From assembly GCA_037349315.1 (NCBI GenBank), contig JBAIAC010000007.1, positions 9,362,001 through 9,426,000 on the forward strand: a DNA stretch of 64,000 bases. The letters run 5' to 3'. This document shows positions 1 to 14,000 of this stretch, one piece after another (position 1 is the stretch's first letter; the number at the start of each line of letters is the position of its first letter). The notes beneath the pieces are model-generated. The model had not been told where the DNA came from, ran no database searches, and saw only the letters and a program-made list of their open reading frames with translations. Position numbers and translations under genes: made by a program. This stretch comes from Chelydra serpentina. Taxonomy: Eukaryota; Chordata; Testudines; Chelydridae.

Positions 1-3000
1 AAACCATTCTGTGAATTACAGTTTTAAAAAATTAAAAAGCAACAAGTTCCTTGAAATCCGAGACAGATACATTGTTTTACTTTGTCTTAATCAGTTATCT
101 AAACAAAAGTGCTTTGTTTCACAGCGCTGAAAGACATGGTGGAGAAAATCTACCTAGATACGTTGTAGAAACACAGATATTTCTCACATCATAAGCACTA
201 AGGTCATCCTTGTCGAAGAGACTCTCATTTTGTGTGCGACGTTTGGTCATGCAGATTATATGCCTGAAAGCAATGGTCTGTATGCAGCCTGTATGTCCAC
301 AGAACAGAAGCCTTTTGAAAATAGGGTCCTGTCACTTGGTGTAATTCTCACCAGAAAGAATTGCATTCTAGTGAAGACTAAGTGATTTCTTACTCCTACG
401 GGTAATCCTTCTAGGTCAGAATTCATGTATGTTGGTGGGATGGTGGGTGGAAGTTTACACTGCCGTAGCCTGAACTGGACATAGTCTGTCCATAAGGGAT
501 GAATCCAGGGCTGTCAATTCATCACCTGTTACTACAGTTAAAGTTTAATTTTCCTATCAAGCTTCAGGAAGTTTGGTTTGAGTTTTACTTTCCCAATCTC
601 TCTCTCCTGTGATCGATCTCCCGCTCTCTGGCTAATACTGAACAGCAAACATTACCGAAGAGAGTTTTTTGCTAAGAACCACTTGCAGTGTGATGCCTCT
701 TTTCTGTTCTATATAGCAATCTAAACAATCCTTGATCTTTAAAGGAATACTGTCAAGGCATAGAGGCCTAACATGAGACCTCTCTGCTCTGTTTTGGGTT
801 GTGACTGAGCATGAGATTGTGCATCCCTTTCCTTCCCTGTCACCCTTGATTGCTTTGTCTGCTCTGTTCTTAGGAGACAACAGTGTACTACCATTTACAA
901 GAATCTTGCTCTGTACAAGAACAGGCCCAGGGTCCCAGAGAAAATCCCAGGATTTGGTTTATGAATCCACACCAGTCTCTCCAGCACCTACCTCTCACAC
1001 TGATGATTCTCATCTACATTTATGCCCTTTTACAGCACTCTGACAATGTACAGTGGAAGTAATTATCATTGTCTTCCACTTTAAATGCCCTTTACACCAT
1101 CAGTGGTATTAAATGGCCTTGTGTAAATGAGACTCAGGCCCCGGGTCTCTGTTAAGACAATAAACAAGCAATTTGAATGGTAATCCCAAAGGCAGAATAG
1201 AAATGTTTCTAAATAAAAGAGCAATGTGTTGAAATAAGCTCGATCCAAATAGGCTAGATTTTCCCGTTTATCTTGGTTTGTCAAGCTGCCAAGTGAGAGT
1301 TAATGTCACCTTAACAGTCCTAGAATCCTCCTCCCTCTTCCCTTCTAAATGTTGACAAATGAGGCAGGTTTAAGACACTGGGGAGAAGGGTATAAAGAGT
1401 TGCTTATGTGGCTGTACATTAAGGACACTTCTATTGTTACGGTGGGAACATGATATAAGGAGTCAGATGAAATCTAATTTCTTGGAGCGTCCCACTTTTC
1501 TCAGCTGACCAATACTGATTTTATGTCAATCCATGGTTTTTATTGTTTTTAATGATGTAACCGTTCCCTTCAGCCCTTTATGAATGTTTTATTGAACAGG
1601 ATGGCCTGCATGGTGGCTGCATTCTGCCATGCAGTGGGAAGGGGTCACAGGCAGAGCAGCTATACAAGGGAGCCTTTGGACTTGCTATGCACTGGAGAAA
1701 GTATCTCCATTCTGGCCTTGAATGTGCTGCTCTGGAGGGCAGCAATGAGTCAGGCAAGGAAATTTTTCATATATCCAGAGGCTTCAGCACAATGGGTAAG
1801 TGCAGTGTAGGCCCTGTAGCTGTGAATGGTAGTTTCCAGAGGTGAAATCCCAGCCAAAACTCCAACTGACTTCAGTGGGGCCAGGATTTTGCCCCAGTTT
1901 CCTAGACTTCCTGCACTCTACTGCTCCCTCAAGGAGAGGGCCCTTAACCTATTGAGTCACCTCTCGGGATCAGTCTCTTTTTTGAGTTACTGCATAGGCT
2001 GTTACAGTCACTCTGACCATTTTGTGTTCTTTACTAATGAGAAGAGCTAACTGAATGAGGGTAACTCAGGTTAATTGAAAATTCAGGTTTATCAAACTAC
2101 TATATAGGCTCCATTTCTGGATTTCTAGTTATGAGGAAATAAATCTGAGGTAAACTCTAGCTCTAAAAATAGAACATAACCAAATAGAACACACATTTCT
2201 CTGGGTGGGGGAGGGGTGGGCGGGGGGCGAGAATTCTGCCCTTGGATGCATGCACAGCATTCAGATTGATTTATTTAGGAGCTGTGTTCATGCATTTTTA
2301 GGGCAAAATTTGGTCTAGTGTATTGACCTCAAATAATTACATTTCACAATCTCTCTAAAAAATCACAACTGAAAGTCGCAGCAGCTAGTGATAACCTGAA
2401 TGATTACAGTCATATAAAGAAGAGACACTATGTGCAGTCTTAACGCAAATGGACACATATTATGTGACAGTTCAGTGTTTTTAATGAAAACAGCGACATG
2501 CTTTAAAAGTGCAGCATTAGTGCAGTGTAAAGTATGTAATTCTCCTGCTGAAATTGATGATAATATGTTTAACAAAAAGGACTATCAGGAAAAATAGATA
2601 TATTTTTTTTAAAAGTACACCTCGTCTGATGAATTTAATGAGAAGATCAATTGTGCCTGTTTAACAGGAAGCACTATTTGTATATAATCCAAAACAAAGA
2701 AGTAACATTTGTTGGCCTTAAAAAGTGACATAGCCTTTGTATAGCCTTATGTTTTGCTTGGAATCTTGCCAGGATTATAAATAGATTGGTGGGAAGCCTC
2801 TGGGAAAGAAAAAAATGTACCGGCGCTGGTTGTCGTAAATAAAGTAATCATAGAAGGGACAGTCTTATAACCCGTACTCCTGTTAGTAATCTTACCCATG
2901 CTACTAACCTTCAGTGGGACTGTTCTCATAAATAATTACTCATGTGAGTATGGGGTACAGGACTAGATCTATAGTTAGAGCCCAACTGATTTTTACTGTG

Positions 3001-4510
3001 CCTGAGAAGAGCTATTTAGGATGTCTAAACTTTTCCATGTTCACTTCTTTTAGGGAAGATGCAAACTTGTGGTTTGATGGTTCAGAGCTTCCCAGCTTAC
3101 ATGTGGAGCACTCTTTAATGGAGAGCTTGATATGCTGTCTTCTGCTGCAGGGACTTGTGTGGAGTAGGGACACGGTCATGACCCTCCTCACTACCAACTT
3201 TGGGGTGGCTGAAGTCCTGATGGGAACCAGTTACTTCTCTTGGGAAAACTGTGCTACTCAGAACTAAAGTGCTTTTGATGGATTTAAATCATACCTTTAA
3301 CTTTCCTGGAACAAGTTGAATTCTTGCTTATTGAATGATGAAAGTATGTGACATGTTTTATTTTTCATGGAAAATGAAGCCAGTCAAGGAGATAATGGGT
3401 CAGAGCCTCAGCGGGGGTAAATCAGCGTTGCTCTGTTGACCTCAGTGGAACAAGCTGATTTGCACCAGATGAGGAACTGGCTCAGTATCATTTGGGGAAA
3501 GGGAGTTGTGTGTTTACGATGAAGAAGTGTTCCAGCTGGGTGCTGTAGAACTGGAAGGTTGTCCAGACAATAGCCCCCCAGAAGCCCATGGGTACATTCC
3601 AAGCATTTTTCTCTGGAAATGAACTACTTTTATGTTCAGTTTCGAGCAGGGGTCCACCCTGCTGAGGGTGTTTTGTTGCAAGGGTCTCATAAAAGTGCAT
3701 GTAAAAATACCTGATCCCCTGATGATTTTTCATGTAAGTAAACCTATTTAAAAATGGTAAATATAATGTTGAGGCAGAAACCCACAGGTCATATCTCAGC
3801 GTGCTGTAAATTACTTTAAAACAAAACAGAACTTGGATGAAAATGTAAATACCTATTGAACCTTAACTGTTGTGATGTCTATGGGAATTCTCTCAGTCAT
3901 ATATAACGACATGACCATGACCTTGAAAATTTCCCATTGAAAATATGATAGAATACTGGAAATATAGTCTAAAAACAACTTTACTAGCAACTAGAAAAGC
4001 TCAAAACTCATTATAGGTACTGATTCTATTCTAATGTATGCCAAAAATAAGATGTACAAGATCTCTGTTAATTATTAGGAAGTAAATAGAACTCTACAAT
4101 GATAAAAACACCACAGACAAAAATCAGCTGTTTCTATCCATGACATCTGCTCCAACTGGACTCATGATTAATAATAATCTGTTGCTAGGATCAGGCTTTA
4201 GTTTATATGTAGAGGCCTCTGCAGAGGGAAATACTTTCAGAATTCCTGGGTGGGTCATAAATAATCAGTGGCACTGAAGAGAAGAGAAAAAAAGAACAAG
4301 TAATCTGAGGATCCACAGTAGGAATGACTGTAATTCCAATTGCAACATCAACATAATGTGTGCAGCCAAGCTAGTTTATCAGCCGCCACGTATTAGTTGT
4401 ATAGCAATGAACACACTAGAAATAGTTGCTTATAAATAACCAAGCAGAGAGTAAGAATATTACCCACAGCTTTGCAATTTAATCTTCTGTGTATGAGTTC
4501 TAATCTAATT

Positions 4511-4597
4511 AGAACTTGTCTAGATGGGGAAATGTACTGGCAATATAATTATACTGGTATAGTTATGCTGGTAAATTTCCCTGTGTAGATAAGACCT
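4511..4597. repeat. Short palindromic MITE remnant
   Basis: Begins ACTTGTCTAGATGGGGAAA and ends TTTCCCTGTGTAGATAAG, an imperfect inverted pair around an AT-rich centre (ATACTGGTATAGTTATGCTGG). It resembles the other TGTCTACA-ended MITEs in the window but is much shorter. Confidence 0.5.
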
Positions 4598-5580
4598 AAG
4601 TTTTTAGGAGCTGGGTCATTTACTTCCATTGTCCCAATGATTTTAAATCCACATCAGTCCCAGATTTGGAAATCTGCATGTAGCATATGACAAAGTGAAA
4701 CACACCTACTGGGTATAGAAATATCAGGCTCAAACAATACATCCGAATTATAACAGCAACAACAGAAAATTCTCAGGCTCACTTGAGGCAGGATTGTTCT
4801 CCAGTTATTTAATAACCATGGTGTTAATCCTGAGGTCACAAACGTGCACATTAGGACCAAACGCAGTAGAAACCCTGTGTGCTGGATGGTACTATGGTCA
4901 CTTCCACATGGTGAAGAACTCTGCTGTGGATCTTGGCCCTGAAGGGTGGGGAGAAGGGGGCATGTTGAGGGCATGGATCCACAAAGGAGAGAACCAATAC
5001 AGCTGTGGCTCAGAGGGCTTTGTCATCCACTCTACACCCATGCCCAGCAGGTTGTAGCTTGACTACATGGGTTTGTGGCCCTTATTTCACTTTTGGCCAT
5101 CTCTGAGCTCCACTGTATGAGCTCAGAATTTTTAGGATTGGGTCCCATAGGAGGACTCAGTTGATGTGCACAATGTTTACCCAGGTAACCTGTGTAATTA
5201 CTGCAAACACACACATTATTAAACTGATACGTTAATTTTAATTATAATGTGATAATTACACAGATTTTGCTGAGAGTAGCATCATTTCTACTATAAATCA
5301 TATGGATTCTACATTTGGTAACTTCCTTTTTTTTCATTAAATTAAATACCATGACTATATCTGGAGTAAATAAAAATACATTCACAAAATGCAGTGATCC
5401 AAATTATATACTTAAAGCTCTGAAATCTCCACTGGGGAAGCCTCTAAATCTATCTCCGACTCTCCTTTCTTCAGAGTCCAGAATGTAGTCATAAAGGCTA
5501 TTCAGGAAAGCATCGTTATTTGGTCATCTCTCTTGAAGTTAAGCATGTACTTAAGTCTTATTGGGGACATGGGACTTAAA

Positions 5581-5672
5581 ACAGTGTTGCTGCCTCTCAT
5601 GATTTTGAAGTTAGTCTCATGATTTTTCTGGGTTTGACTCATAATTTTTTGAGCTCATGGGGTTGGCAATAC
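5581..5672. repeat. Fragment of an ancient dispersed repeat (GTGTTGC...GTTGGCAATA)
   Basis: Contains CTCATGATTTT twice and ends GGGGTTGGCAATA. The same ends and Ser-poor, T-rich body occur in inverse orientation at about 12405-12645, so both belong to one old family. Confidence 0.5.
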
Positions 5673-6309
5673 ATAAGCTTAAGTGCTTTCCTGAACTTTC
5701 AAGAGAGATGGAAAGACAAAGGTAATTCCTTCAACTGAGGGTTCTATCCATACTGAAATGGCACACTGCCATTCAAAAGCTTTTAATTTTTTTAAAACAT
5801 AGTTTTTTCATAATTACCCGTTAATACATTCTGTTATAAGGAACTGGTTTAGCTACACATAATTGTGTCAGATAGTTATCCAATAAAAGGATCAGTGTAA
5901 ATGTAAAATAAAAAAGGAAATATTTAATAGGAACATGAGAGCAATAGCAATCAATCTTTATTAACCTAGTGGGTGCAGTAGATTTATTAAAGGCTAGATA
6001 TAATACAGTTACTCAAACTGAATAGTATCTTACTTTGAGTGAAGTTCTACTCAAGTCAAAGGTACTACTTTCGGAGTCAGATGCTACTCCATGTGAATAA
6101 GAAGATTGCAATCTAGCCCTAAATTTATGAGGCGGATATTGCACTTGGTTTTCATTTTGGATATGTAATAAATCCAAGTACAGTATAGGTTGGTTAAAAT
6201 TATTATTATTCATTTATGTGTACTATAATAACACCTAGAGACACCACCTGAGATTAGAGAGCACATAGTAAAAGAGTTTTCTGCCCTCAAGAGTTTACAG
6301 TCTAAATAG

Positions 6310-6465
6310 ACAAGACAGATAAAGGGTGGGAAGGGAAACCGAGGCACGGAGTGGTGACCTGATGTGTTACACAGCAGGTTAGTGGCATAGCTGGGAATAG
6401 AACCCCGGTCTACTTGCTCCTAGTCTAGGGCACTATCCACTGCATTACACTTTCTCTTTAACATT
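6310..6465 (-). repeat. MIR-like SINE remnant
   Basis: Contains ACACAGCAGGTTAGTGGCA, then GGGAATAGAACCCCGGTCT and GCACTATCCACTGCATTACA, the complement of the MIR core and its tRNA-like head. Diverged but recognisable. Confidence 0.65.
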
Positions 6466-6824
6466 TAAAATTCCTTGATTTTTATTTAGACTTCCATAAA
6501 CACCTTTTGTCTTTTAAATACATTGGGAAAATAATCACCGTAGAACTTTAGGGCCAAATCCTACTCCATATGTTCACAAGCACATTGACTTCAATGTCAT
6601 ATGAGTAAGATGAACAGGTTTTGGCTTTTCGTGTAGTGTCACCTCATGAAATAGGCTCATGGAAGACAGGAAACATTGGTATTCATTATACACATATCCT
6701 CTCACTGTTTGGGGATTTCAAACTGTTTTATTTTTAGAGGTTTGGCGTGCACTCTTAAAGGAACACTGAAAACTGGGAGCAAGCTTTCTTTTTAATTGAA
6801 CATTCTTTTAAGATTATGTAGATA

Positions 6825-6935
6825 GGGGTGCTGGAACAATTTGTATAGTGGGGGTGCTGAGAGCCATTGAACCAAACTGTAAATCCTGTATATAATGGAA
6901 ACCACTTCAAGCCAGGAGGTGCTGCAGCATCTATG
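6825..6935. repeat. Short repeat with GGGGTGCTG terminal motif
   Basis: Starts TAGGGGTGCTGGAACAATTT and ends GGAGGTGCTGCAGCA, an imperfect inverted pair about 110 bases apart, with GAGAGCCATTGAACCAAAC inside. Looks like a small non-autonomous DNA transposon; the family is not named with certainty. Confidence 0.5.
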
Positions 6936-7977
6936 TATGTAGGAAAGAAAGGCAGAATGTTTTTTCAATGTTTTGCAGGCTTAAATGTTAGCCTTTTGTT
7001 TGAAGCAAATAAACACAGATTAAACCAAATAAGCACAGAAAGGAGTGGTTAATTTTCAGCGTAGTGATCAGGAGTTTAGATACACAACACTAAATATTAA
7101 TAAATAATAAGAGTTGGGCATGCCACTCGTTATACTTGGTGCTGAAAATGTACTGTTGTTTGTGAACAGAGTTTGTTTAAGGTCAGACCTGTTTGACTTT
7201 ATTTAATTTTTTAACTTTTTGATAAAAATATCAGTCTGTATTTGAGAGGCCAATTTTTCTCCCACTGTCAAGTTAAACAATGTAGTTACTACAGTCACAT
7301 ACATAACACTATGTTTTTAAAAAAGGATACTGCATGTTGTTCTCTAAGATGGCGTTAGAGGTGGGGGAGGCATCCACAGAAGGGAAAAAACGAGGGCTAG
7401 AAAATAAAATTCCTTTGTGAGAAATAGACTTTGTGGGAGAAGAGGAGTAGCTAAGATACAGATAGGAACAGCAAGAATGATTGTTCTGTTATGTCAACCA
7501 TCACCTTTTTTGTTACATTTTAATTGTGTAATCTTTGCAGGCTCAACTGCTATTGTTTCCAGTCTGCTCTAACAATTATCAAGCAGGAAAGAAGTCTGTA
7601 AAATATAAAGATTTAAAGAAAACCTTTTGGGTTAGTCTGTAACAAATGTACATGAGCCTTCGTCAACCTGACTTCCTACAAAAAGTCTACAGTGTTTTGA
7701 ATCTTTCTAATTTCAGTGCTTTCCTTTTCATGACAGGACACATTTGAATCCATGATTTGAATTCTGGAGTTCAGCCAGCCGTTAGAAATAACCTGAATAG
7801 AGCCAAGGGACAATAACTTTATGATTCAAAAAGTAGGCGTAGTCACTGTTCTACATAAGCTAAGGAAACACCTTAACAGGAAAAAGAATAAAGCATGTCT
7901 CCTATCAGACTATAGCATTTAAGAGCCCCAGTTCTTAATGAAAACACAGAGGTGCTGTTCTCATTTCGGTTTGTCAG

Positions 7978-8019
7978 ATGAAATAATGTGGGAATGATAC
8001 AATCTTCATGGAGTTTAAT
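7978..8019 (+). other. SYNE2: Probable 5' UTR part of the first coding exon
   Basis: A pyrimidine-rich tract ending in CAG at 7975-7977 looks like an acceptor, so the start-codon exon probably begins at 7978 and any earlier untranslated exon lies upstream. An ATG at 7978 is followed at once by a stop (AAA TAA). An in-frame ATG at 8008 would add four residues (MEFN) but has a poor Kozak context. The ATG at 8020 has A at -3 and G at +4 and matches the MAS start of nesprin-2. Confidence 0.55.
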
Positions 8020-8098
8020 ATGGCATCTAAGAAATCATCTCCATCAGCTGAGGAGCAATCTTCCACGGAAATAGATGATCTTCATATTTCACTGCAAT
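8020..8098 (+). CDS. SYNE2: SYNE2 coding exon 1 (residues 1-26 and first base of 27)
   Basis: Starts [13 protein letters not shown] and ends IDDLHISLQ, a conserved lead-in to the first CH domain. The donor is a strong GTAAGT. One base carries over and is completed by TG of exon 2 to give Leu27. Confidence 0.9.
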
Positions 8099-11000
8099 GT
8101 AAGTTACACAAGTTTCATGTAACTTTTTATGTAAGTTTTTGGCAAATGTCTGTGGCTGTGTGCAAGTTGAGTGAAAATCTGTGAAATCCATTAAAACATG
8201 AAAATAGTATCAGATATAGTCTGTTTATTTCTGTGCTGTACATAGACTTCTGTAAATATCTCGCCTGAGGCTTTTCAACTGTAAAGTGAAACGCAGTACT
8301 GAGCTTTTCTTCATGTTATTTACAGAGTCATTGCCTTTTTTGGAACAGATTTGCTCACAGTTTCGTATGTTTCCCTTAGCTGAACACGTTACTGTAAACA
8401 ATTGTCAAGGGAACTATTAAAGAGTTACACAATTCCTATAATTTATTATGGATCTCTGCAAATTAAAACATGCCTTTGCTTGCCTAATTTTTATGTAGTA
8501 TTAGTGGAAAGCACTAAATAGTCTTTGCTTTAGATAATCTTGCTGCATTTTCTTATTTCTTGTCCCCATCCCCTGTGGATATGTATATTTCAGGGCCTGA
8601 ATGAGCATAAAATCTCTCTGGTTTCCACACAAGCTCATTAAAGACCAGATTCTGCCCCCCTCACTCACACTGAGTTACACCTACAAAGCAAGCAGTCCCC
8701 TTTATTTCAATAGGACTACTTGAGTAATAAGGTGCTGGTCAATCTGAGAAAGGGAGGCAGAACTGGGCTCTAAAAATGATAAAGCTAAAGGTTCCTCAAC
8801 TATTTGTTGGAGTGTGCAGGGCTGAGAAGAATTTCTTTTCCCCTAGACTTGTCTCTTTGGATAAATTTTGGAATGTGTTTTTGAAATAGCATTACTTGTT
8901 TTGCGCATTAATAGGGAGTTTTGTTTAAATGTTTATGGTATGCTATGTTTTCTTGCTTGGTTTCTTTGATAGCCAATCCTACAGTCTTTCTGCATGCAAA
9001 AACTGATCTTGAGTTCAGGATCAAGTCCATTACAAAGCTGATTTTTCAGTTTTTTGTCTGCTCTAGAGGGAGATGGGCTGCATCACCCCCTGCAAAAGGA
9101 TTTCCCAATGGCTGACTTATGGTGAAGTTACTCTCTGACTTATTTGAGGGAAAACATTGAAGACAGATGAAGCTGGTGCAAAAAACGAATCTGCAAAGTG
9201 TCTTCTGTCATCCTTATCTGCACAAATGTTTCTTGAGCTATGAATTGTGATTAATTAGTATTTACAATGATCTAAAGCTAGACTTCTTTCTAACTGGTAT
9301 CTTTTCCTTTTGCACTTGACTTCATTACAGTCAGAAGGGCAAGCAGAAAACTTACAATGGCCAAAGGGTACTCTAAAAAGTCACACACAGTGTAGCCCCG
9401 GTTTGCCATCAGATGCACATTTGCAACACCCATCAAAGTCATGGGAAATGCCCATGTGCATCTAAAGAGAGAATTTTGCCTGAGGTAAACACTTAGGCGT
9501 GAAGTAGAATCAGAAAAGTAAGTTCTAGCTTTAAGTCAGAAGATAGTGTTATTCTTACAAAGGATCATAGATAGGGCACTACCAAATTCGCAGCCATGAA
9601 AAACGCATCACAGACCATGAAATCTGGTGCCCCCCCCATGAAATTTGGTGTTTTGTGTGCTTTTACCCTATACTATACAGATTTCATGGGGAGACCAGTG
9701 TTTCTCAAACTAGGGTTCTGACCCAAAGTAGGTTGCGAGGGGGTATTGCAAGGTTATTTCAGGGGGGATTGCAGAATTGCCACCCTTACTTCTGTGCTGC
9801 TGACTTCAGAGCTGGGTGACCAGAGAGTGGCGGCTGTTGGGCAGGCACCCAGCTCTGAAGGCAGCGCTCCGCCAGCAGCAGTGCAGAAATAAGGGAGGCA
9901 ATATCATACCACGCCACCCTTACTTCTGTGCTGCTGCCTTCAGAGCTGGGTGGCTGGAGCCTGGCAGCTGCTGACTGGGGACCCAGCTCTGCAGGCAGCA
10001 GCACAGAAGTCAGGGTGGCAATACCCTACCATGCCATCCTTCCTTCTGCGCTACTGATGGCAGCGGCTCTGCCTTCAGAGCTGGGCTCCTGGCCAGCAGG
10101 TGCCACTCTCTGGCCGCCCCGCTCTGAAGGCAGCGCTGTCGCCAGGAGCAGCGTAGAAGTAAGGGTAGCAGCACCACAACCCTCCTACAATAACCTTGCG
10201 CCCCCACCCTCCCAATTCCATTTTGGGTCAGGACCCCCTACAATTACCACACCGTGAAATTTCAGATTTAAATATCTGAAATCATGAAATTTACAATTTT
10301 TAAAATCCCATGACCGTGAAATTGACCAAAATGAGCCATGAATTTGGTAGGGCCCTAATCATAGATGAGGATTTTGCTTTGAAATAATATTAACATTATT
10401 TTTGAAATTGAATTTTGATCTCACCTGGCCACCATACTGAAGGAATGGAGAATTCAAGGTCCAATAGCCCAGACTAAGGGTATGCCTACACTGCAGTTAG
10501 ACACCTCTAGCTGTCCTGTGCGAGCTGACTTGGGCTCACGGGGCTCCAGCTGAGAGCTGTTTAATTGCAATGTAGACATTCCAGCTCAGGCTGCAGGCTG
10601 AGCACTGGGACCCTCTCACTTCGCAGGGTCCTAGAGCCCCGGCTCCAGCCCAAGTCCGGACGTCTACACTGCAATTAAACAGCCCCGTGGGCCTGAGTCA
10701 GCTGGCACGGGCCCGCCAGGGGTTTTCAATTGCAGTGTAGTGTAGACATACCCTAAGAGCCCCATTTATTAAAATTTCAAGAGATTATACATTATCTTCG
10801 TGCTGAAGTCATTTGAGTGCTTCAGCTCTATTGAAATGGCAACACAATTGGGCCTAACTGTGTTGTCAGAATTTCTTCTGTTGGCATAGAATCATAGAAT
10901 CTCAGGGTTGGAAGGGACCTCAGGAGGTCATCTAGTCCAACCCCCTGCTCAAAGCAGGACCAATCCCCAATTTTTGCCCCAGATCCCTAAATGGCCCCCT

Positions 11001-14000
11001 CAAGGATTGAACTCACAACCCTGGGTTTAGCAGGCCACTGCTCAAACCACTGAGCTATCCCTCCCCCCTTTACTTAGAAGCAGTAAAGACATATTTCTTA
11101 AGATAATAGACAGAAACCGCTAGCCTTGAAATCAGTAGATCCTCAGTAACACATGGGAAGTGGGAATAACAGGGAAATTCATGAGCAAACACTAAAGCTA
11201 AGATTTTTCAGAAATAGAAGCCTAAACTTAAGCTTCTAGAGGCAAGATTTTCAAAGTGTCTGGAGATTTTGTGTTTGTCAGTTTTTGGGTGCTCAGCTTG
11301 AGACACCTTAGAGAGGGCTCATTTTCAGAGAGTGACTGCTCAGTACTTTCTGAAAATCAGATCACTTATTTTGGTGCTTAAATATGGACTTAGAAGTCTA
11401 TCTTTAGCATGTTGTTTTTGAAAATCTTAATTGCATGATTTATGTTCAGTTTTGTATAATGCACAGGTTAAAAGAAACTAGTGTGTATCTTTTAATATTG
11501 GAAAAAGAAAAATTTAGTAGGTGTGTAGTCTGGGTGACTAGCCTTGATAATACTTTCAGAAGTCAGTACATTACTTTACCTGGAAGGCATCCAAGGACAT
11601 CACAACATGGATCTAATCTGGTTACTACAGGGGCAAAGTCTATAATTTTTTCAGTCAATCTTGGTCACAGCCAAGCAGTAGTTCTAATAGCGTCGAAGGA
11701 ATATTTAACCATTCTACTAATATATGTAAGGGCCAAATTCTCAGTTTAGATTAGATGAGCAATTCATTTAAGATTATAAACCTAATGGGGTAGCGACCAT
11801 ATTTTTTGTCCTGTGTTTGTACAGTTCTTAGTGTAATAGGGTTCTGGTCCATGACCGGGACTCCTAGGTGTTACCACAATACAAATACATAACAATCAGC
11901 TGATATAAATCAATGTAGCTCCACTGAGTGAAAGTTTCTGTGTTTTATGAGAACTCTGTGATATACAACATGCAGAGCTACAAAAAGATTATGAAATATT
12001 AAAATTACAGGTTGTCACACCCCATGGCCATCAAGATTATTATATGAACTTTTGTTAAATTAATGTTTGTTAGTTTGTTAAATTAATGTCATTATTAAAT
12101 CTGTTAAATTAATGTCAGCATTCTGCATTCGCTGCATAAGCTACTGGACTTTTAGAAAGGAAAATTGTTCAAGGTGTGGCAGCTTCCCCTAAAATGGTCA
12201 CCACAGAAGAAAAGACACGGTAAAAGAAAACTATAGGTAAAAGGAAGAAATGTAACTTGGTTCATAGTGGGTCACTCTTTGTAGTTAGATAGTTTAAGAA
12301 GTTATAAATTAAGTTTAATAAAGCTTGAAAATGTTGGGTCAGATTCTAGGTACAACACAGGAGGTGAGGAGAGTGGGCAAGAGGGTGCAAAGGTGACCTC
12401 ACACCAAGTATTGCCAACCCCAACCATTCAGAAATCACAAATCATATATCTGCCCTCTGTTTTTTGAGTCTTTAGAGTGTCATGTTTTCACGCTTTACTC
12501 CACAGCCATGGGAGGGCTAAAAACTTTTTTTTTTAATGAAAGCTGAGATTTTTATGTAATCACATGACTCCAGCAGCTGGGGTTTTAAGACACCAACTCT
12601 TGAGAGACTCTTAGTAAAATCACAAGATTTGTCAATGCTGTACACCTCCAATATTCTCTGCTGCTGCAGGGCCCAATGTGGCATGCAGCATAACTTTTAG
12701 AGCAGCCTCTGAGACTGCTCTAATGTGTGGTGGCTCTGCAGCCAAGTCTGGAACTGGACCTGTTGTACTGATTGGGTGTGTGTTTACAATATTTATCATT
12801 CGTGTAGGAAGTGTTTAATAAAGGAGAGGCTGCTCCTGCCTGGGTAGAGTGTATTGGAGATCATGCCCAATACATGATGCATTAGTTAAAGGGATATTGC
12901 CTCTATTGTATTTATACACGGTGCCTAAATCAGACAGTCACAAACTGGGGGGCCTGGCCTCCTGCGCAGTGTTTCGGTGGGACCTAAAACTTTTGCTTCA
13001 CTTGTTTATTTACACTCTTATAACTAAGAGATGGCTGCCCGGGATTTTCTGTTAGATTTCTGTGTCCTCCTTCCAGCTTCAGCTAAGCGTTCTCCCATGC
13101 ACTTAGCACAGCTGCAAGGACTGAGTAGATGTTCCTCTGCAGTGACTGCTCCTGGCCACCAGGTGCCATTCCACTGACAGCAGGGACTGTCTCTCTTCTG
13201 CTCTCCTCGCATCCTCCTTGCAGATGTCCAACCACTGTGATACCAGTGAAGGAGGAGGCAGCAGCCAGTTGCCCCCATGCTTTGTTGGTAGGGTGGTGCA
13301 AGAGGCAGTCTGCTGCCTACCCCCCTCCCAATAGTGGTTCTGCTGGAGTCCTGGTCCCATGGAGAAACTTACAGGCTTCAGTTTGAGTTACGTTTTTCCT
13401 CTCTAGACAAGCTGTGGGCATAGAAAGCAGCTCCTCCCTCTCGCTGAGCTGTGTCGCGGCAAGGCCACGTAGCTCAGTGCCCTTTAGTATCCAGCTATGC
13501 CACAAAAGGCTGGTATACAATTATATGCAAATGTTGTCTCTAGTACATGGGGAGGGGCGGCCTGGGCTCATTTCCTTTGATACAAGCAGGGCCCAATGGT
13601 AAAAGGTTTGGGAGCTACTGGGCGAAGCAGCTCTGGCATAATACAGAAGTCATCTTGAAATGAGGAGAGGGTGTGAGGGCAGGAGTGTATGTGTGGGGGA
13701 GGTGGGCAGTGAGATATGGCAGCTGGACTAGTATCTGGAGCCGATTAGAGGCTCTTCTCTATTTGCAGCAGGAGATTTTGTTCATTTCTTTGATGCAGGC
13801 TAGGATGGGTTGGTAAGTGTCCCAAAGGACACACCTGGTCCTTTCCCCAGCTCACCTTTTCCCATACTACTTTCCTGGCAGGAAAGCCAGGATGCACAGG
13901 GATGGTAGGTGTGAGCTTCTGCTGAACAAGCCTAGGCAGAGTACAGAATTTACTTTCCATGCTTGCTGAGCCAATTTGAACACCAGCACTGGAGCGTAAT

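Larger units (their letters stand above)
1..7977. other. 5' flank or first intron of SYNE2, no coding exon seen
   Basis: AT-rich sequence with no open frame resembling a known protein and no CpG island or clear promoter. It holds only degraded repeats, listed separately, and ancient fragments such as a palindromic block at about 3395-3475 (TCAGCGGGGGTAAATCAGC and its imperfect inverse). The SYNE2 transcription start is probably further upstream. Confidence 0.6.

Noticed and set aside
9780..10175. Direct repeats resembling a CRISPR-like array
   Set aside because: Only three long imperfect palindromic units inside a hAT transposon in a vertebrate genome; no uniform repeat or spacer.
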